Shown: piece by piece, positions 6,944 through 13,242 of the stretch
Numbering within the stretch: position 1 is the first letter of the stretch
How the letters are laid out: each line of letters starts with the position of its first letter
Source of the DNA: an uncultured Collinsella sp.
GTDB lineage: Bacteria; Actinomycetota; Coriobacteriia; Coriobacteriales; Coriobacteriaceae
Assembly: GCA_902496335.1 (NCBI GenBank)
Contig: CABVAO010000044.1
Coordinates: 1-13,526, forward strand
Length of the DNA stretch: 13,526 nt
Reading direction: 5' to 3'
Made by a program: the position numbers and the translations under genes
Notes under the pieces: generated by a model
Told to the model about the DNA's origin: nothing
What the model saw: only the letters and a program-made list of their open reading frames with translations
Databases searched by the model: none

Positions 6944-7801
6944 ATGGCACTTGTTACCACCGAAAAGATGCTCAAGGACGCTCAGGCCGGCCACTACGCC
7001 GTCGGCGCGTTCAACGTCGAGAACCTCGAGTTTGTTATGGCCGTTCTGGCCGCTGCCGAGGAGACCAAGTCCCCCGTCATCATGCAGACCACCCCGGGCA
7101 CCATCAAGACCGCTGGTCTGGACTACTTCTACGGCATGGTCAAGGCTGCTGCCGAACGCGCTTCCGTGCCCGTCGCTCTGCACCTCGATCACGGCGATGG
7201 CTATGACCGCTGCATGCAGGCTTTCCGCACTGGCTACACCTCTGTCATGATCGACGGCTCGCACGAGTCCTTCGAGGACAACATCGCCCTGACCAAGTCC
7301 GTCGCCGACGCTGGCCGCGCTATGGGCGTGCCCGTCGAGGCCGAGCTCGGTAAGGTTGGCGGCAAGGAGGACGACGGTCCCGCGGTTGAGGGCGAGAGCC
7401 CCTACACCGATCCGGCCGAGGCCAAGGAGTTCGTTGAGCGCACCGGCTGCACCTCGCTGGCCATTGGCGTTGGCACCAGCCACGGTGTGTACACGAGCGA
7501 TCCGCACATCGAGCAGTCCGTGGTCAAGGCCATCCGCGACGCCGTCGACGTGCCGCTGGTCCTGCACGGCACCTCCGGTGTGCCCGATGAGCAGGTTGCC
7601 GAGGCTGTGAAGAACGGCATCTGCAAGGTTAACTACGCCACCGAGCTGCGTCAGGCCTACACCAAGGGCTTCATGGCCTACATGGCCGAGAACCCCGCCT
7701 GCTTCGATCCCAAGAAGCCGGCCAAGGAGGGTATGCGCGAGATCACCGAGCTGGTTAAGATCCGCATGACCAACCTCAACTCTGTGGGCAAAGCAGAGTA
7801 A
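6944..7801 (+). CDS. fba: Class II ketose-bisphosphate aldolase (fructose- or tagatose-bisphosphate)
   Basis: A zinc-dependent class II aldolase of 285 aa that cleaves a ketose-1,6-bisphosphate to dihydroxyacetone phosphate and glyceraldehyde-3-phosphate in the cytosol. Visible motifs are LHLDHGDGYD with catalytic Asp82 and zinc ligand His83, MIDGSH (102-107), EAELGKVGGKEDD with Glu134, His180 in GTSHG, LHGTSG with His208, and KVNYATELR (228-236). The GICKVN-ATEL ending and the EAELG-GG-EDD block resemble GatY/KbaY tagatose-bisphosphate aldolases as much as bacterial FbaA. Automated naming as FBA is likely, but substrate is undecided. Start at ATG 6944, 10 bases after GGAGAGGAG (6925-6933). 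It is monocistronic, divergent from a DeoR-type regulator. Confidence 0.9.
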   Translation: MALVTTEKMLKDAQAGHYAVGAFNVENLEFVMAVLAAAEETKSPVIMQTTPGTIKTAGLDYFYGMVKAAAERASVPVALHLDHGDGYDRCMQAFRTGYTSVMIDGSHESFEDNIALTKSVADAGRAMGVPVEAELGKVGGKEDDGPAVEGESPYTDPAEAKEFVERTGCTSLAIGVGTSHGVYTSDPHIEQSVVKAIRDAVDVPLVLHGTSGVPDEQVAEAVKNGICKVNYATELRQAYTKGFMAYMAENPACFDPKKPAKEGMREITELVKIRMTNLNSVGKAE

Positions 7802-7825
7802 CAGCAAGGGTACTCTGATCCCACC

Positions 7826-7970
7826 GGGCCGTCCGGAAACGGAAAAGGGCCTATCTCTCAGAACGTCCTCGGACATGTCGGAAGCCCCGCTGCGCGCTAC
7901 GCGCTGCGGGGCTTCCTCCGTCCTGCGGAATGTTCTGAGAGATAGGCCCTTTTCCGTTTCCGGACGGCCC
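7826..7970. repeat. 145-bp palindromic element with perfect 39-bp arms
   Basis: Bases 7826-7864 are the exact reverse complement of 7932-7970 (39 of 39). Inside is a second hairpin: 7880-7890 pairs with 7906-7916 (11 bp), then after a T-T mismatch 7892-7896 pairs with 7900-7904 around a CTA loop. The element starts 25 bases after the aldolase stop. It has no T-tract after either arm, so it is not a classical terminator, though the transcript would fold very stably. A MITE-like mobile repeat is the likeliest identity. No target duplication is obvious. Confidence 0.85.
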
Positions 7971-8502
7971 TGCTCGATCGCCCTTGTGGCGTTATGGCTG
8001 AAGGGGTGGGGCGCGAGGGGGCGCTTTGTTGGTGGGGGCTAGTATGCCCGGGCTTGGTTAGGGAAGGTTTTGTCTAGGGATGCTTGGAGCTTTTTGAACG
8101 ATGCTCGCAAGTTGTGGCTCTGGTCGGTTGAGCGTTTGGCTTTTGTGGTGGGGGAGTCGAGGAGGCCGTCTCTCTGTGTCGGGGGGAAGGAGAAAAGGTC
8201 TGCATGTTTTAGGGATGGCCGCAGTGCTGCGTCATTGGAAGAATGCATGCTTATGCGGCCTCCTCGATGTCCACCAAAAGATAGCGCACGGGGTGTGCTG
8301 CTAGGTCCCGTGCGTTGGCAGTATTATGCCGTGTCTGCTGCAAAGAAGCGCTAAAGAAAAGCTTAATGAGGTTTGATGTTGCGATGAAATCGCAGGTCAA
8401 AGCTATCGAGTAACACTCTTGAAAGGTTTTGAGCTTAAGGGCTTTCTAAGGTTTGTGGTGCGGATGTGGCTCGCCTGTGTGGGGCGTGTGGACGGCTCGT
8501 TC
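7971..8502. other. Long intergenic stretch, mostly without recognised content
   Basis: No confident gene lies here. The plus strand is rich in G and T from about 8000 to 8240, unlike nearby coding DNA. Small structures are an inverted repeat CGCACGGG (8285-8292) with CCCGTGCG (8307-8314) and a 5-bp hairpin GCGAT-GAA-ATCGC (8381-8393). CGCAGGTCAAAGCTAT (8391-8406) matches 12781-12796 at 14 of 16 bases, inside the repeat element at 12723-12843, hinting at a decayed copy. One weak short ORF is listed separately. Confidence 0.5.
8039..8248 (-). CDS. Possible small hypothetical protein, 69 aa
   Basis: A minus-strand frame starting at ATG 8248, with GAGGAGG about 11 bases upstream. The product is Lys/Ser/Pro-rich and hydrophilic, with no membrane segment and no motif I recognise; it ends KLQASLDKTFPNQARAY. 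A plus-strand frame covers the same bases (8070-8354), so at most one is real. It may be chance or a remnant. Confidence 0.22.
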   Translation of the reverse strand: MHSSNDAALRPSLKHADLFSFPPTQRDGLLDSPTTKAKRSTDQSHNLRASFKKLQASLDKTFPNQARAY

Positions 8503-9492
8503 CTAGCGCTGCGGCTCTGCGGCCCGCACCCGCTCGATGACCTTTTCCATGGTGGCATCGATGCGGTCCTTTTTGAGTTCGCATTCCCAGATGGTTATGG
8601 GTGTCCAACCCATTTGAGTGAGTGCTGCCACGGCAGCGTGGTCGCGCTCGACGTTGCGACGGAACTTTGCCTCCCAAAACTCAACGTTGCGCTTGGGCTG
8701 GCTCGGGCTGCACTTGGGGCAGCGGTGCCAAAAGCAACCGTTGACGAAGATGGCGATCTTGCGCCCGGGAAAGGCGATATCGGGTTTGCCGGGTACCTTC
8801 CATTCCAAACGATAGCCCGTAAGGCCCGCGGCCCGTAGGCGCTGACGTACGAGCAGCTCGGGCTTGGTGTTGGCGCGCTTGTTGCCCTTCATGGACTTTT
8901 TTATAGCGGCGCGACGGCGGACCAGTTCGCGCTCGTCAGCGGAAAGGTCCGAGGTATCGATGCCGTCGAGTAGGCCGGGCTTGGGACGCTTCTTGTTGCG
9001 GCGCTTGGATGCGCGCTTGGGTTTGGTGGCGGGCTCGTTGGTCGTGGTGGCCTCGGCGTCGTTGGCAGTGCCGTTGGCCTCAAGCCGATCTTCCTTCAGC
9101 TCAATCAGGGCATCAATGAGCCCCTTGTCGGCGGGCATCCACTCAACGGTGGCAAGTGAGGTGCGTGGAATCCAGCGGATATCGAGCTGGCGGTCGTGCT
9201 TCTGAGGCTCATCGGATTCATCGGCGAGCGAGCAGTAGTAACACTCCATTGAGAGATGGAAATCGGGGTAGTCGTACTCAACGGTATAGAAATCACGCAG
9301 GTTGGTGACTTTGACCTGCAGCTCTTCCATGAGTTCGCGTCGCACGGCGTCTTCGGGTGTCTCGCCGCGCATGAGCTTGCCACCGGGGAACTCCCAAAGT
9401 CCCTGCATGTTGCCGTAGCCGCGCTGCACGGCAAGTAACTCATCGGATCCTTCCTTGCGAATGATCCCAGCGGCAACATGAACAGTCTTCAA
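8503..9492 (-). CDS. NUDIX (MutT-like) hydrolase fused to Vsr mismatch endonuclease
   Basis: One 329-aa polypeptide carries two repair domains. Residues 1-135 are MutT-like (AAGIIRKEG, LWEFPGGKL). The NUDIX box is G38-x5-E44-x7-R52-E53-L-M-E56-E57, with Q59 replacing the usual last Gly; such enzymes hydrolyse nucleotides such as 8-oxo-dGTP. A charged linker (about 136-185, KPKRASKRRNKKRPKPG) joins residues 186-329, a Vsr-type very short patch repair endonuclease that nicks beside T:G mismatches: KSMKGNKRANTKPEL (Glu212), KPDIAFP (Asp238), FVNGCFWH (His256), and FWEAKFRRNVERD to IWECEL. Cys258, Cys261 and Cys303 could bind structural zinc. The frame has no frameshift across the junction. I start at TTG 9492: GAGAGAGGA (9499-9507) sits 6 bases upstream and MutT homology begins there; upstream codons are antisense to the ABC gene. 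No dcm-like methyltransferase is nearby. Confidence 0.88.
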   Translation of the reverse strand: MKTVHVAAGIIRKEGSDELLAVQRGYGNMQGLWEFPGGKLMRGETPEDAVRRELMEELQVKVTNLRDFYTVEYDYPDFHLSMECYYCSLADESDEPQKHDRQLDIRWIPRTSLATVEWMPADKGLIDALIELKEDRLEANGTANDAEATTTNEPATKPKRASKRRNKKRPKPGLLDGIDTSDLSADERELVRRRAAIKKSMKGNKRANTKPELLVRQRLRAAGLTGYRLEWKVPGKPDIAFPGRKIAIFVNGCFWHRCPKCSPSQPKRNVEFWEAKFRRNVERDHAAVAALTQMGWTPITIWECELKKDRIDATMEKVIERVRAAEPQR

Positions 9493-9640
9493 CAGGAGTC
9501 CTCTCTCAATATCAACACGTGGCAGGGTAGCTATCCGTACCTTACACAACGGTAAGGCAAGCGTAAGCCATATCGATGGTAGCCGACTCGTCTTCTTGCG
9601 ACTATAGATGCCGTAGACTAATTGCAAGAAAGGACTCGGT
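9493..9640. promoter_or_regulatory. Divergent promoter region with a CCTTAC/GTAAGG dyad
   Basis: A 148-bp gap between the divergent repair gene and the ABC operon. CCTTAC (9540-9545) and GTAAGG (9552-9557) form a 6-bp dyad, and a further GTAAG follows at 9563-9567. This could be a response-regulator or repressor site for the transporter. Possible plus-strand elements are TTGCGA (9596-9601) and TATAGA (9603-9608), but they do not form a correctly spaced pair. Confidence 0.35.
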
Positions 9641-10426
9641 ATGCAAACCACGCACATGGCGACCCCGGTACTGGAGGTCGCGCATCTCGAAAAGGTATAT
9701 GGAGCGCTGGGCAACGTGACCCGCGCGCTCAACGATGTCAACTTTACGGTCAACCGCGGCGAATTCGTGGGCATCATGGGCGCTTCGGGCTCGGGCAAGT
9801 CGACGTTGCTCAACTGCGTTTCGACCATCGATAGCGCCACGAGCGGCACGATCCGCATCAACGGCCAGGACGTAACCCGCATGAAGCAGGCTAAGCTTTC
9901 GCAGTTCCGCCGCGAGGAACTCGGCTTTATCTTCCAGGACTCCAACCTGCTCGATACGCTCACGGCGCGCGAGAACATCGCCCTGCCGCTCACCATCGTC
10001 CGCGCAAACTCGGCAGAGATCTCGACCCGTGTGCAGGATGTGGCAGCGCGCCTGTCTATCAGTCAGGTGCTCGACAAGTATCCCTACCAGATGTCCGGCG
10101 GTCAGCAGCAGCGCGTTGCCGCGGCTCGCGCGCTCGTTACCGACCCCACCATGATCATGGCCGACGAGCCCACCGGCGCCCTCGATTCCAAGAGCGCTCG
10201 CCTGCTGCTCGAGAGCCTGGAGGCCCTTAACCGCCGCCTACGCGCCACCGTGCTCATGGTCACGCACGACAGCTTTGCCGCCAGCTACACGAGCCGCGTG
10301 CTGTTCATTCGCGACGGCAAGATCTTCACCGAGCTGCGCCGCGGCGACACCGACCGCCGAGAGTTCTTCGACCGCATTATGGAGGTCGTTGCCATGATGG
10401 GCGGTGAGGGCTCCGATGCTCTGTAA
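9641..10426 (+). CDS. ABC transporter ATP-binding protein, Bce/MacB-LolD type
   Basis: This 261-aa ATPase energises the permease encoded just downstream. Its motifs are complete: Walker A GASGSGKST (47-55), Q-loop FIFQDSNLL (about 97-104), signature MSGGQQQR (151-158), Walker B IMADEPTGALD (172-182), and His209 in VTHD. The MSGGQQQR and DEPTGALD wording is typical of the MacB/LolD/BceA branch, which pairs with FtsX-like permeases and moves or senses peptide antibiotics and lipids instead of importing small solutes. ATG 9641 follows AAAGGA (9629-9634) by 6 bases. The 3' end overlaps the permease start by 11 bases, indicating coupled translation. No two-component system of the BceRS type is in the window. 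Confidence 0.92.
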   Translation: MQTTHMATPVLEVAHLEKVYGALGNVTRALNDVNFTVNRGEFVGIMGASGSGKSTLLNCVSTIDSATSGTIRINGQDVTRMKQAKLSQFRREELGFIFQDSNLLDTLTARENIALPLTIVRANSAEISTRVQDVAARLSISQVLDKYPYQMSGGQQQRVAAARALVTDPTMIMADEPTGALDSKSARLLLESLEALNRRLRATVLMVTHDSFAASYTSRVLFIRDGKIFTELRRGDTDRREFFDRIMEVVAMMGGEGSDAL

Positions 10427-12620
10427 ACTCGCTTGGGGCAACGTCCGCCGCGCCGGCCGCGACTACCTCGTCTACCTTTTGACGCTCACCCTGGGCGTCA
10501 CGGTCTTCTATGCCTTTAACACCATCTCGATGCAGGTCGACATCGCCGGAATCGATGAAAAGGGCTTGGCGCAGGTAATGGGCAGCATGCTCGGCGACCT
10601 GACGTACTTTTTGGCCGGTGTCATGGCCTTTTTGATGGTGTATGCCAATAACTTCATCATGAAACGCCGCAAAAAGGAGTTTGGCCTGTACCAGGTGCTC
10701 GGCATGGGGCGCGGGCGCGTCGCCACAATCATGGCGCTCGAGACGGTGATTGTCTCGGTGGTGGCCTTTGTCGCCGGCATTGTGCTGGGTGTGGGACTCT
10801 CCCAGCTCATGACGTTCTTTACGGCCTCGCTCTTTAAGACACAGATCGCCAATTTCCACTTCTTTTTCTCGATGCATGCGTTCAATCTGACCCTTGTCTG
10901 CATGCTCGTAATGTTTGTGCTCACGCTACTGCTGAACCTTCGCGCCGTGCGTCGTACCAAACTCATCGAGCTTATGGGTGCCGAGCGTCGCAACGAGAGC
11001 ATCAAGACACGCAACCCCTGGATCGCGATTGCCATCTTTGTCGTGGGCGCGGTGCTGGTGGGCGTGGCCTATTACCGTCTGCTACGTGATGGGTTCCCGC
11101 TAACCGCGACGGACAGCAAGCTGCAAGAGGCCATGAACCAGTTTGGTATTACGACCGCTATGGTTACCGTGGGCACCTTTGCCCTGTTCTGGGGACTCTC
11201 GGGCATGCTCATCAAGCTGCTGCAGAGCCTGCGCGGCGTGTATTGGCGCGGCCTCAACATGTTTACCGTGCGCCAGCTTGCGGCCAAGGTCAACACGGTG
11301 TGCTTTTCGATGGGCGTCATCGCGATGCTCCTGTTTTTGGCCATCACCTCGGTGACGTGCGGTATGTCGATTGCCAACGTGATGAACGAAAACCTGGAGC
11401 GCTATAACCCTGTAGACGTGTCTCAGAGGTATGTCTATTACACGCCCGATACGTTCGACTACTACAAAGAGTACATCAATCCGTCTGATGAAGCCGATCG
11501 CATGGTGCTGGCCGATACAACGGTCGATTTGTACCCCGCATGGCACGGCGAGGGCAAGTCGGCGGACAGCAACGAAGAGAACGGCAAGAAGGTCAATATC
11601 GCCGATGTTGCCGGTGAGCATGTGCAGATCGATTCGTATCTGAGTTACCCGCTTGGCGGCTCGGATCCTTCGGTGACTCCAAGTGAAATGTGCAAGACCA
11701 TGGGCGAAAAGCTTCCCAAGGCATTCGGGGGTAGCAATGCCGATGCGATGGGTCTGTTTGTGACGCCGGCGAGCCAGTACAACAAACTGCGCCAGATGAT
11801 GGGCGAGGAGCCGGTGAGCATTGGCCGCGACCAGTATCTGCTCACGTGTGATATGGGCGGCGAGCTGGTCGACCTGTACACCAAGTATATGGCTGGCGGC
11901 CATGCCCTTACCTTGGGCGGGCATACGCTCAAGCCCGCAACCGATAAGTCGGACGAAGATACGGCGGCCATCGCCAACTCGGCGATGGGCAGTAATCCGG
12001 GTACCGTCGTCGTTGCCGACGAGTTGTTGTCCCAGCTTAATCTGCAGCCGTATTCCAGTAGCCTGCTCGTTAACTACAAACAGGGGATGGATACGACCGA
12101 GGCAGACGAGAGCATTAAATACACTCTGCTCGACAACCTGCTCGTTGACGGCAAAGAGCCGGGGTTGTGGGGAACCTTCATCACACGCTCCGAGATGTAC
12201 ACGCAAGCAGCGCAAATGAACGGTCTTATTAGCTACCTAGCCATCTACATCGGCTTTGTATTGGTCGTTGCATGCGCGGCGATTCTGTCGATCCAGCAAC
12301 TCTCCAACGTGGCCGACGGCAGCCGCAGTTATCGTGTGCTGGCACAGATCGGCTGCGACGACCGCCAGATTCGCCATTCGGTGATGGCGCAGCAAGCGGT
12401 ATTCTTCCTGTTCCCGCTGGCAGTGGGCCTGGCACACTCCTTTGTGGCACTTAAGGTGATCATCGAACTGGTGAGCATTTTCGGAAATATGAGCATCGGC
12501 GGCACCGTTGGCCTCACCTGTGCAATCTTCCTGGCAGCCTATGGTGGCTACTTCTTGGTGACGTACCTCATGAGCGCTGGCATGGTGCAAGCTGCCATCG
12601 CCACCCGCTACAGCGAGTAG
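10416..12620 (+). CDS. FtsX-like ABC permease, Bce type, 10 TM with large external domain
   Basis: A 734-aa membrane protein that should form the channel or sensor of the transporter. The N-terminus (KLAWGNVRRAGRDYLVYLLT) is typical of BceB permeases. Predicted membrane segments lie at about 17-35, 62-79, 105-130, 155-175, 202-220, 245-268, 296-318, 604-626, 657-680 and 700-724. Between segments 7 and 8 lies a hydrophilic region of about 280 residues (320-600), the usual place of the peptide-sensing extracellular domain; it is larger than in many BceB proteins of about 650 aa. I start at ATG 10416 with GAGGG 5 bases upstream; a GTG at 10404 is a weaker choice. Bce systems mostly give resistance to cell-wall-active peptides such as bacitracin or nisin; the substrate here is unknown. 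A copy of its last ten codons occurs at 13044-13073. Confidence 0.9.
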   Translation: MLCKLAWGNVRRAGRDYLVYLLTLTLGVTVFYAFNTISMQVDIAGIDEKGLAQVMGSMLGDLTYFLAGVMAFLMVYANNFIMKRRKKEFGLYQVLGMGRGRVATIMALETVIVSVVAFVAGIVLGVGLSQLMTFFTASLFKTQIANFHFFFSMHAFNLTLVCMLVMFVLTLLLNLRAVRRTKLIELMGAERRNESIKTRNPWIAIAIFVVGAVLVGVAYYRLLRDGFPLTATDSKLQEAMNQFGITTAMVTVGTFALFWGLSGMLIKLLQSLRGVYWRGLNMFTVRQLAAKVNTVCFSMGVIAMLLFLAITSVTCGMSIANVMNENLERYNPVDVSQRYVYYTPDTFDYYKEYINPSDEADRMVLADTTVDLYPAWHGEGKSADSNEENGKKVNIADVAGEHVQIDSYLSYPLGGSDPSVTPSEMCKTMGEKLPKAFGGSNADAMGLFVTPASQYNKLRQMMGEEPVSIGRDQYLLTCDMGGELVDLYTKYMAGGHALTLGGHTLKPATDKSDEDTAAIANSAMGSNPGTVVVADELLSQLNLQPYSSSLLVNYKQGMDTTEADESIKYTLLDNLLVDGKEPGLWGTFITRSEMYTQAAQMNGLISYLAIYIGFVLVVACAAILSIQQLSNVADGSRSYRVLAQIGCDDRQIRHSVMAQQAVFFLFPLAVGLAHSFVALKVIIELVSIFGNMSIGGTVGLTCAIFLAAYGGYFLVTYLMSAGMVQAAIATRYSE

Positions 12621-12657
12621 CAAGCTGGTAAAACCGTCGCAAAATCAGAGGCGTATG

Positions 12658-12699
12658 ACCGCCGCGAAGGGACCAGGGGCCCTTTCGCGGCGGTTTTTT
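12658..12699 (+). terminator. Rho-independent terminator of the ABC operon
   Basis: CCGCCGCGAA (12659-12668) pairs with TTCGCGGCGG (12684-12693), followed by TTTTTT (12694-12699), 38 bases after the permease stop. Confidence 0.88.
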
Positions 12700-12722
12700 G
12701 CCTATCCGGTGCGTCTCGGATG

Positions 12723-12843
12723 CAAGTGAGTAGACTTTTTTGAACTTGCCGAGCACATCGCGACAAATGATCGGTAAAACCGCAGGTCAGAGCTGTGGCG
12801 TTTTAGGGCGTGCTTGGCCTCCTGCAAAAAGCCTACTCACTTG
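12723..12843. repeat. 121-bp element bounded by 18-bp inverted repeats
   Basis: CAAGTGAGTAGACTTTTT (12723-12740) and the reverse complement of 12826-12843 match at 17 of 18 bases. The 85-bp interior has no ORF of note. It sits between two related terminator hairpins. It resembles a small non-autonomous mobile repeat (MITE-like), but no target duplication or parent element is seen. Confidence 0.6.
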
Positions 12844-12858
12844 GTTTTTCTGCTAGAA

Positions 12859-12893
12859 GACCGCCGCGAAGGGAGGCAACTCCCCCGCGGCGG
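12859..12893 (+). terminator. Second, degenerate copy of the terminator hairpin
   Basis: GACCGCCGCGAAGGGA recurs here from the first terminator (12657-12672). CCGCCGCG (12861-12868) pairs with CGCGGCGG (12886-12893), but TTGACG follows instead of a T-tract. It is probably the terminator of a duplicated gene or transcript end that has decayed. Confidence 0.5.
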
Positions 12894-12914
12894 TTGACGT
12901 TTGCCCAGATAAAA

Positions 12915-12949
12915 CCTGCCAAAATAAACCTGTCCCTTTTTGGCAGGTG
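12915..12949. repeat. REP-like hairpin
   Basis: ACCTGCCAAAA (12915-12925) and TTTTGGCAGGT (12939-12949) are perfect inverted repeats; the loop contains AAACCTGTCCC. This GGGACAGGTTT-TTTGGCAGG pattern is common in REP-like intergenic repeats of many genomes, by my recollection. Confidence 0.55.
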
Positions 12950-12979
12950 GTTTCAGCTGAACGGCGGGCGGTGCGGCTT

Positions 12980-13037
12980 GTAGTCATTGGGGACGTTCTT
13001 AAACGACTAGTCAAACAAGAACGTCCCCAATGACTAC
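12980..13037. repeat. Perfect 21-bp inverted repeat (REP-like)
   Basis: Bases 12980-13000 are the exact reverse complement of 13017-13037. The 16-nt loop holds its own 8-bp palindrome GACTAGTC (13005-13012). The arms carry ATTGGGGACGTTCTT, close to the repeat core beside the left IS110 end. It ends 6 bases before the permease remnant. Confidence 0.75.
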
Positions 13038-13043
13038 CCCTGA

Positions 13044-13073
13044 GCCGCCATAGCCACCCGCTACAGTGAGTAA
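13044..13073 (+). pseudogene. 3' remnant of a second permease gene
   Basis: These 30 bases read A-A-I-A-T-R-Y-S-E-stop, exactly the last nine residues and stop of the permease ending at 12620. They match 12591-12620 at 26 of 30 bases, and all four differences are silent (GCC/GCT, ATA/ATC, AGT/AGC, TAA/TAG). The codon before is TGA instead of CAA, and upstream is the REP-like hairpin, so the rest of the gene is gone. It looks like the tail of a diverged paralogue and not a fresh duplication. Confidence 0.7.
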
Positions 13074-13111
13074 CTCACCCAGTTTGGAATTATCGTAGGT
13101 TGAGCATAAGT

Positions 13112-13242
13112 CAGACACTATGACCCAATCCAGGGGCACGGAAACGACAGGAGCCCCCGCTCGTGACCGCGGGTCGGGGCTGCGACAATGTTGTTGAAGT
13201 GCCAGAGGCGCAGCCGCGCCGCAACGAGGTTGGGAGGCTCCC
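13112..13242 (+). ncRNA. Candidate bridge RNA region of the IS110 element
   Basis: IS110-group elements encode a bridge RNA in the non-coding end before the transposase. This leader has suitable structure: a hairpin GGGGC (13133-13137) with GCCCC (13153-13157), GACC-GCG-GGTC (13164-13174), and GGCTGCG (13178-13184) with CGCAGCC (13209-13215) around a 24-nt loop. Transcript ends and guide sequences are not determined. I could not match the loops to the flanking target by eye. Confidence 0.45.

Noticed and set aside
6818..7876. Minus-strand frame of 352 aa opposite the aldolase
   Set aside because: Antisense shadow; the aldolase motifs are complete on the plus strand.
8070..8354. 94-aa plus-strand frame in the 8-kb intergenic region
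   Set aside because: No convincing ribosome-binding site or domain; it overlaps the slightly better supported minus-strand frame.
9493..9996. N-terminal extension of the NUDIX-Vsr frame
   Set aside because: These codons are antisense to the ABC ATPase gene, and a good ribosome-binding site plus family similarity place the start at TTG 9492.
11100..12215. Minus-strand frame of 371 aa opposite the permease
   Set aside because: Antisense shadow of a gene with clear transmembrane pattern.
12621..13111. CRISPR array in the repeat-rich region
   Set aside because: The repeats are inverted pairs of differing sequence, with no regularly spaced direct repeats and no cas genes.
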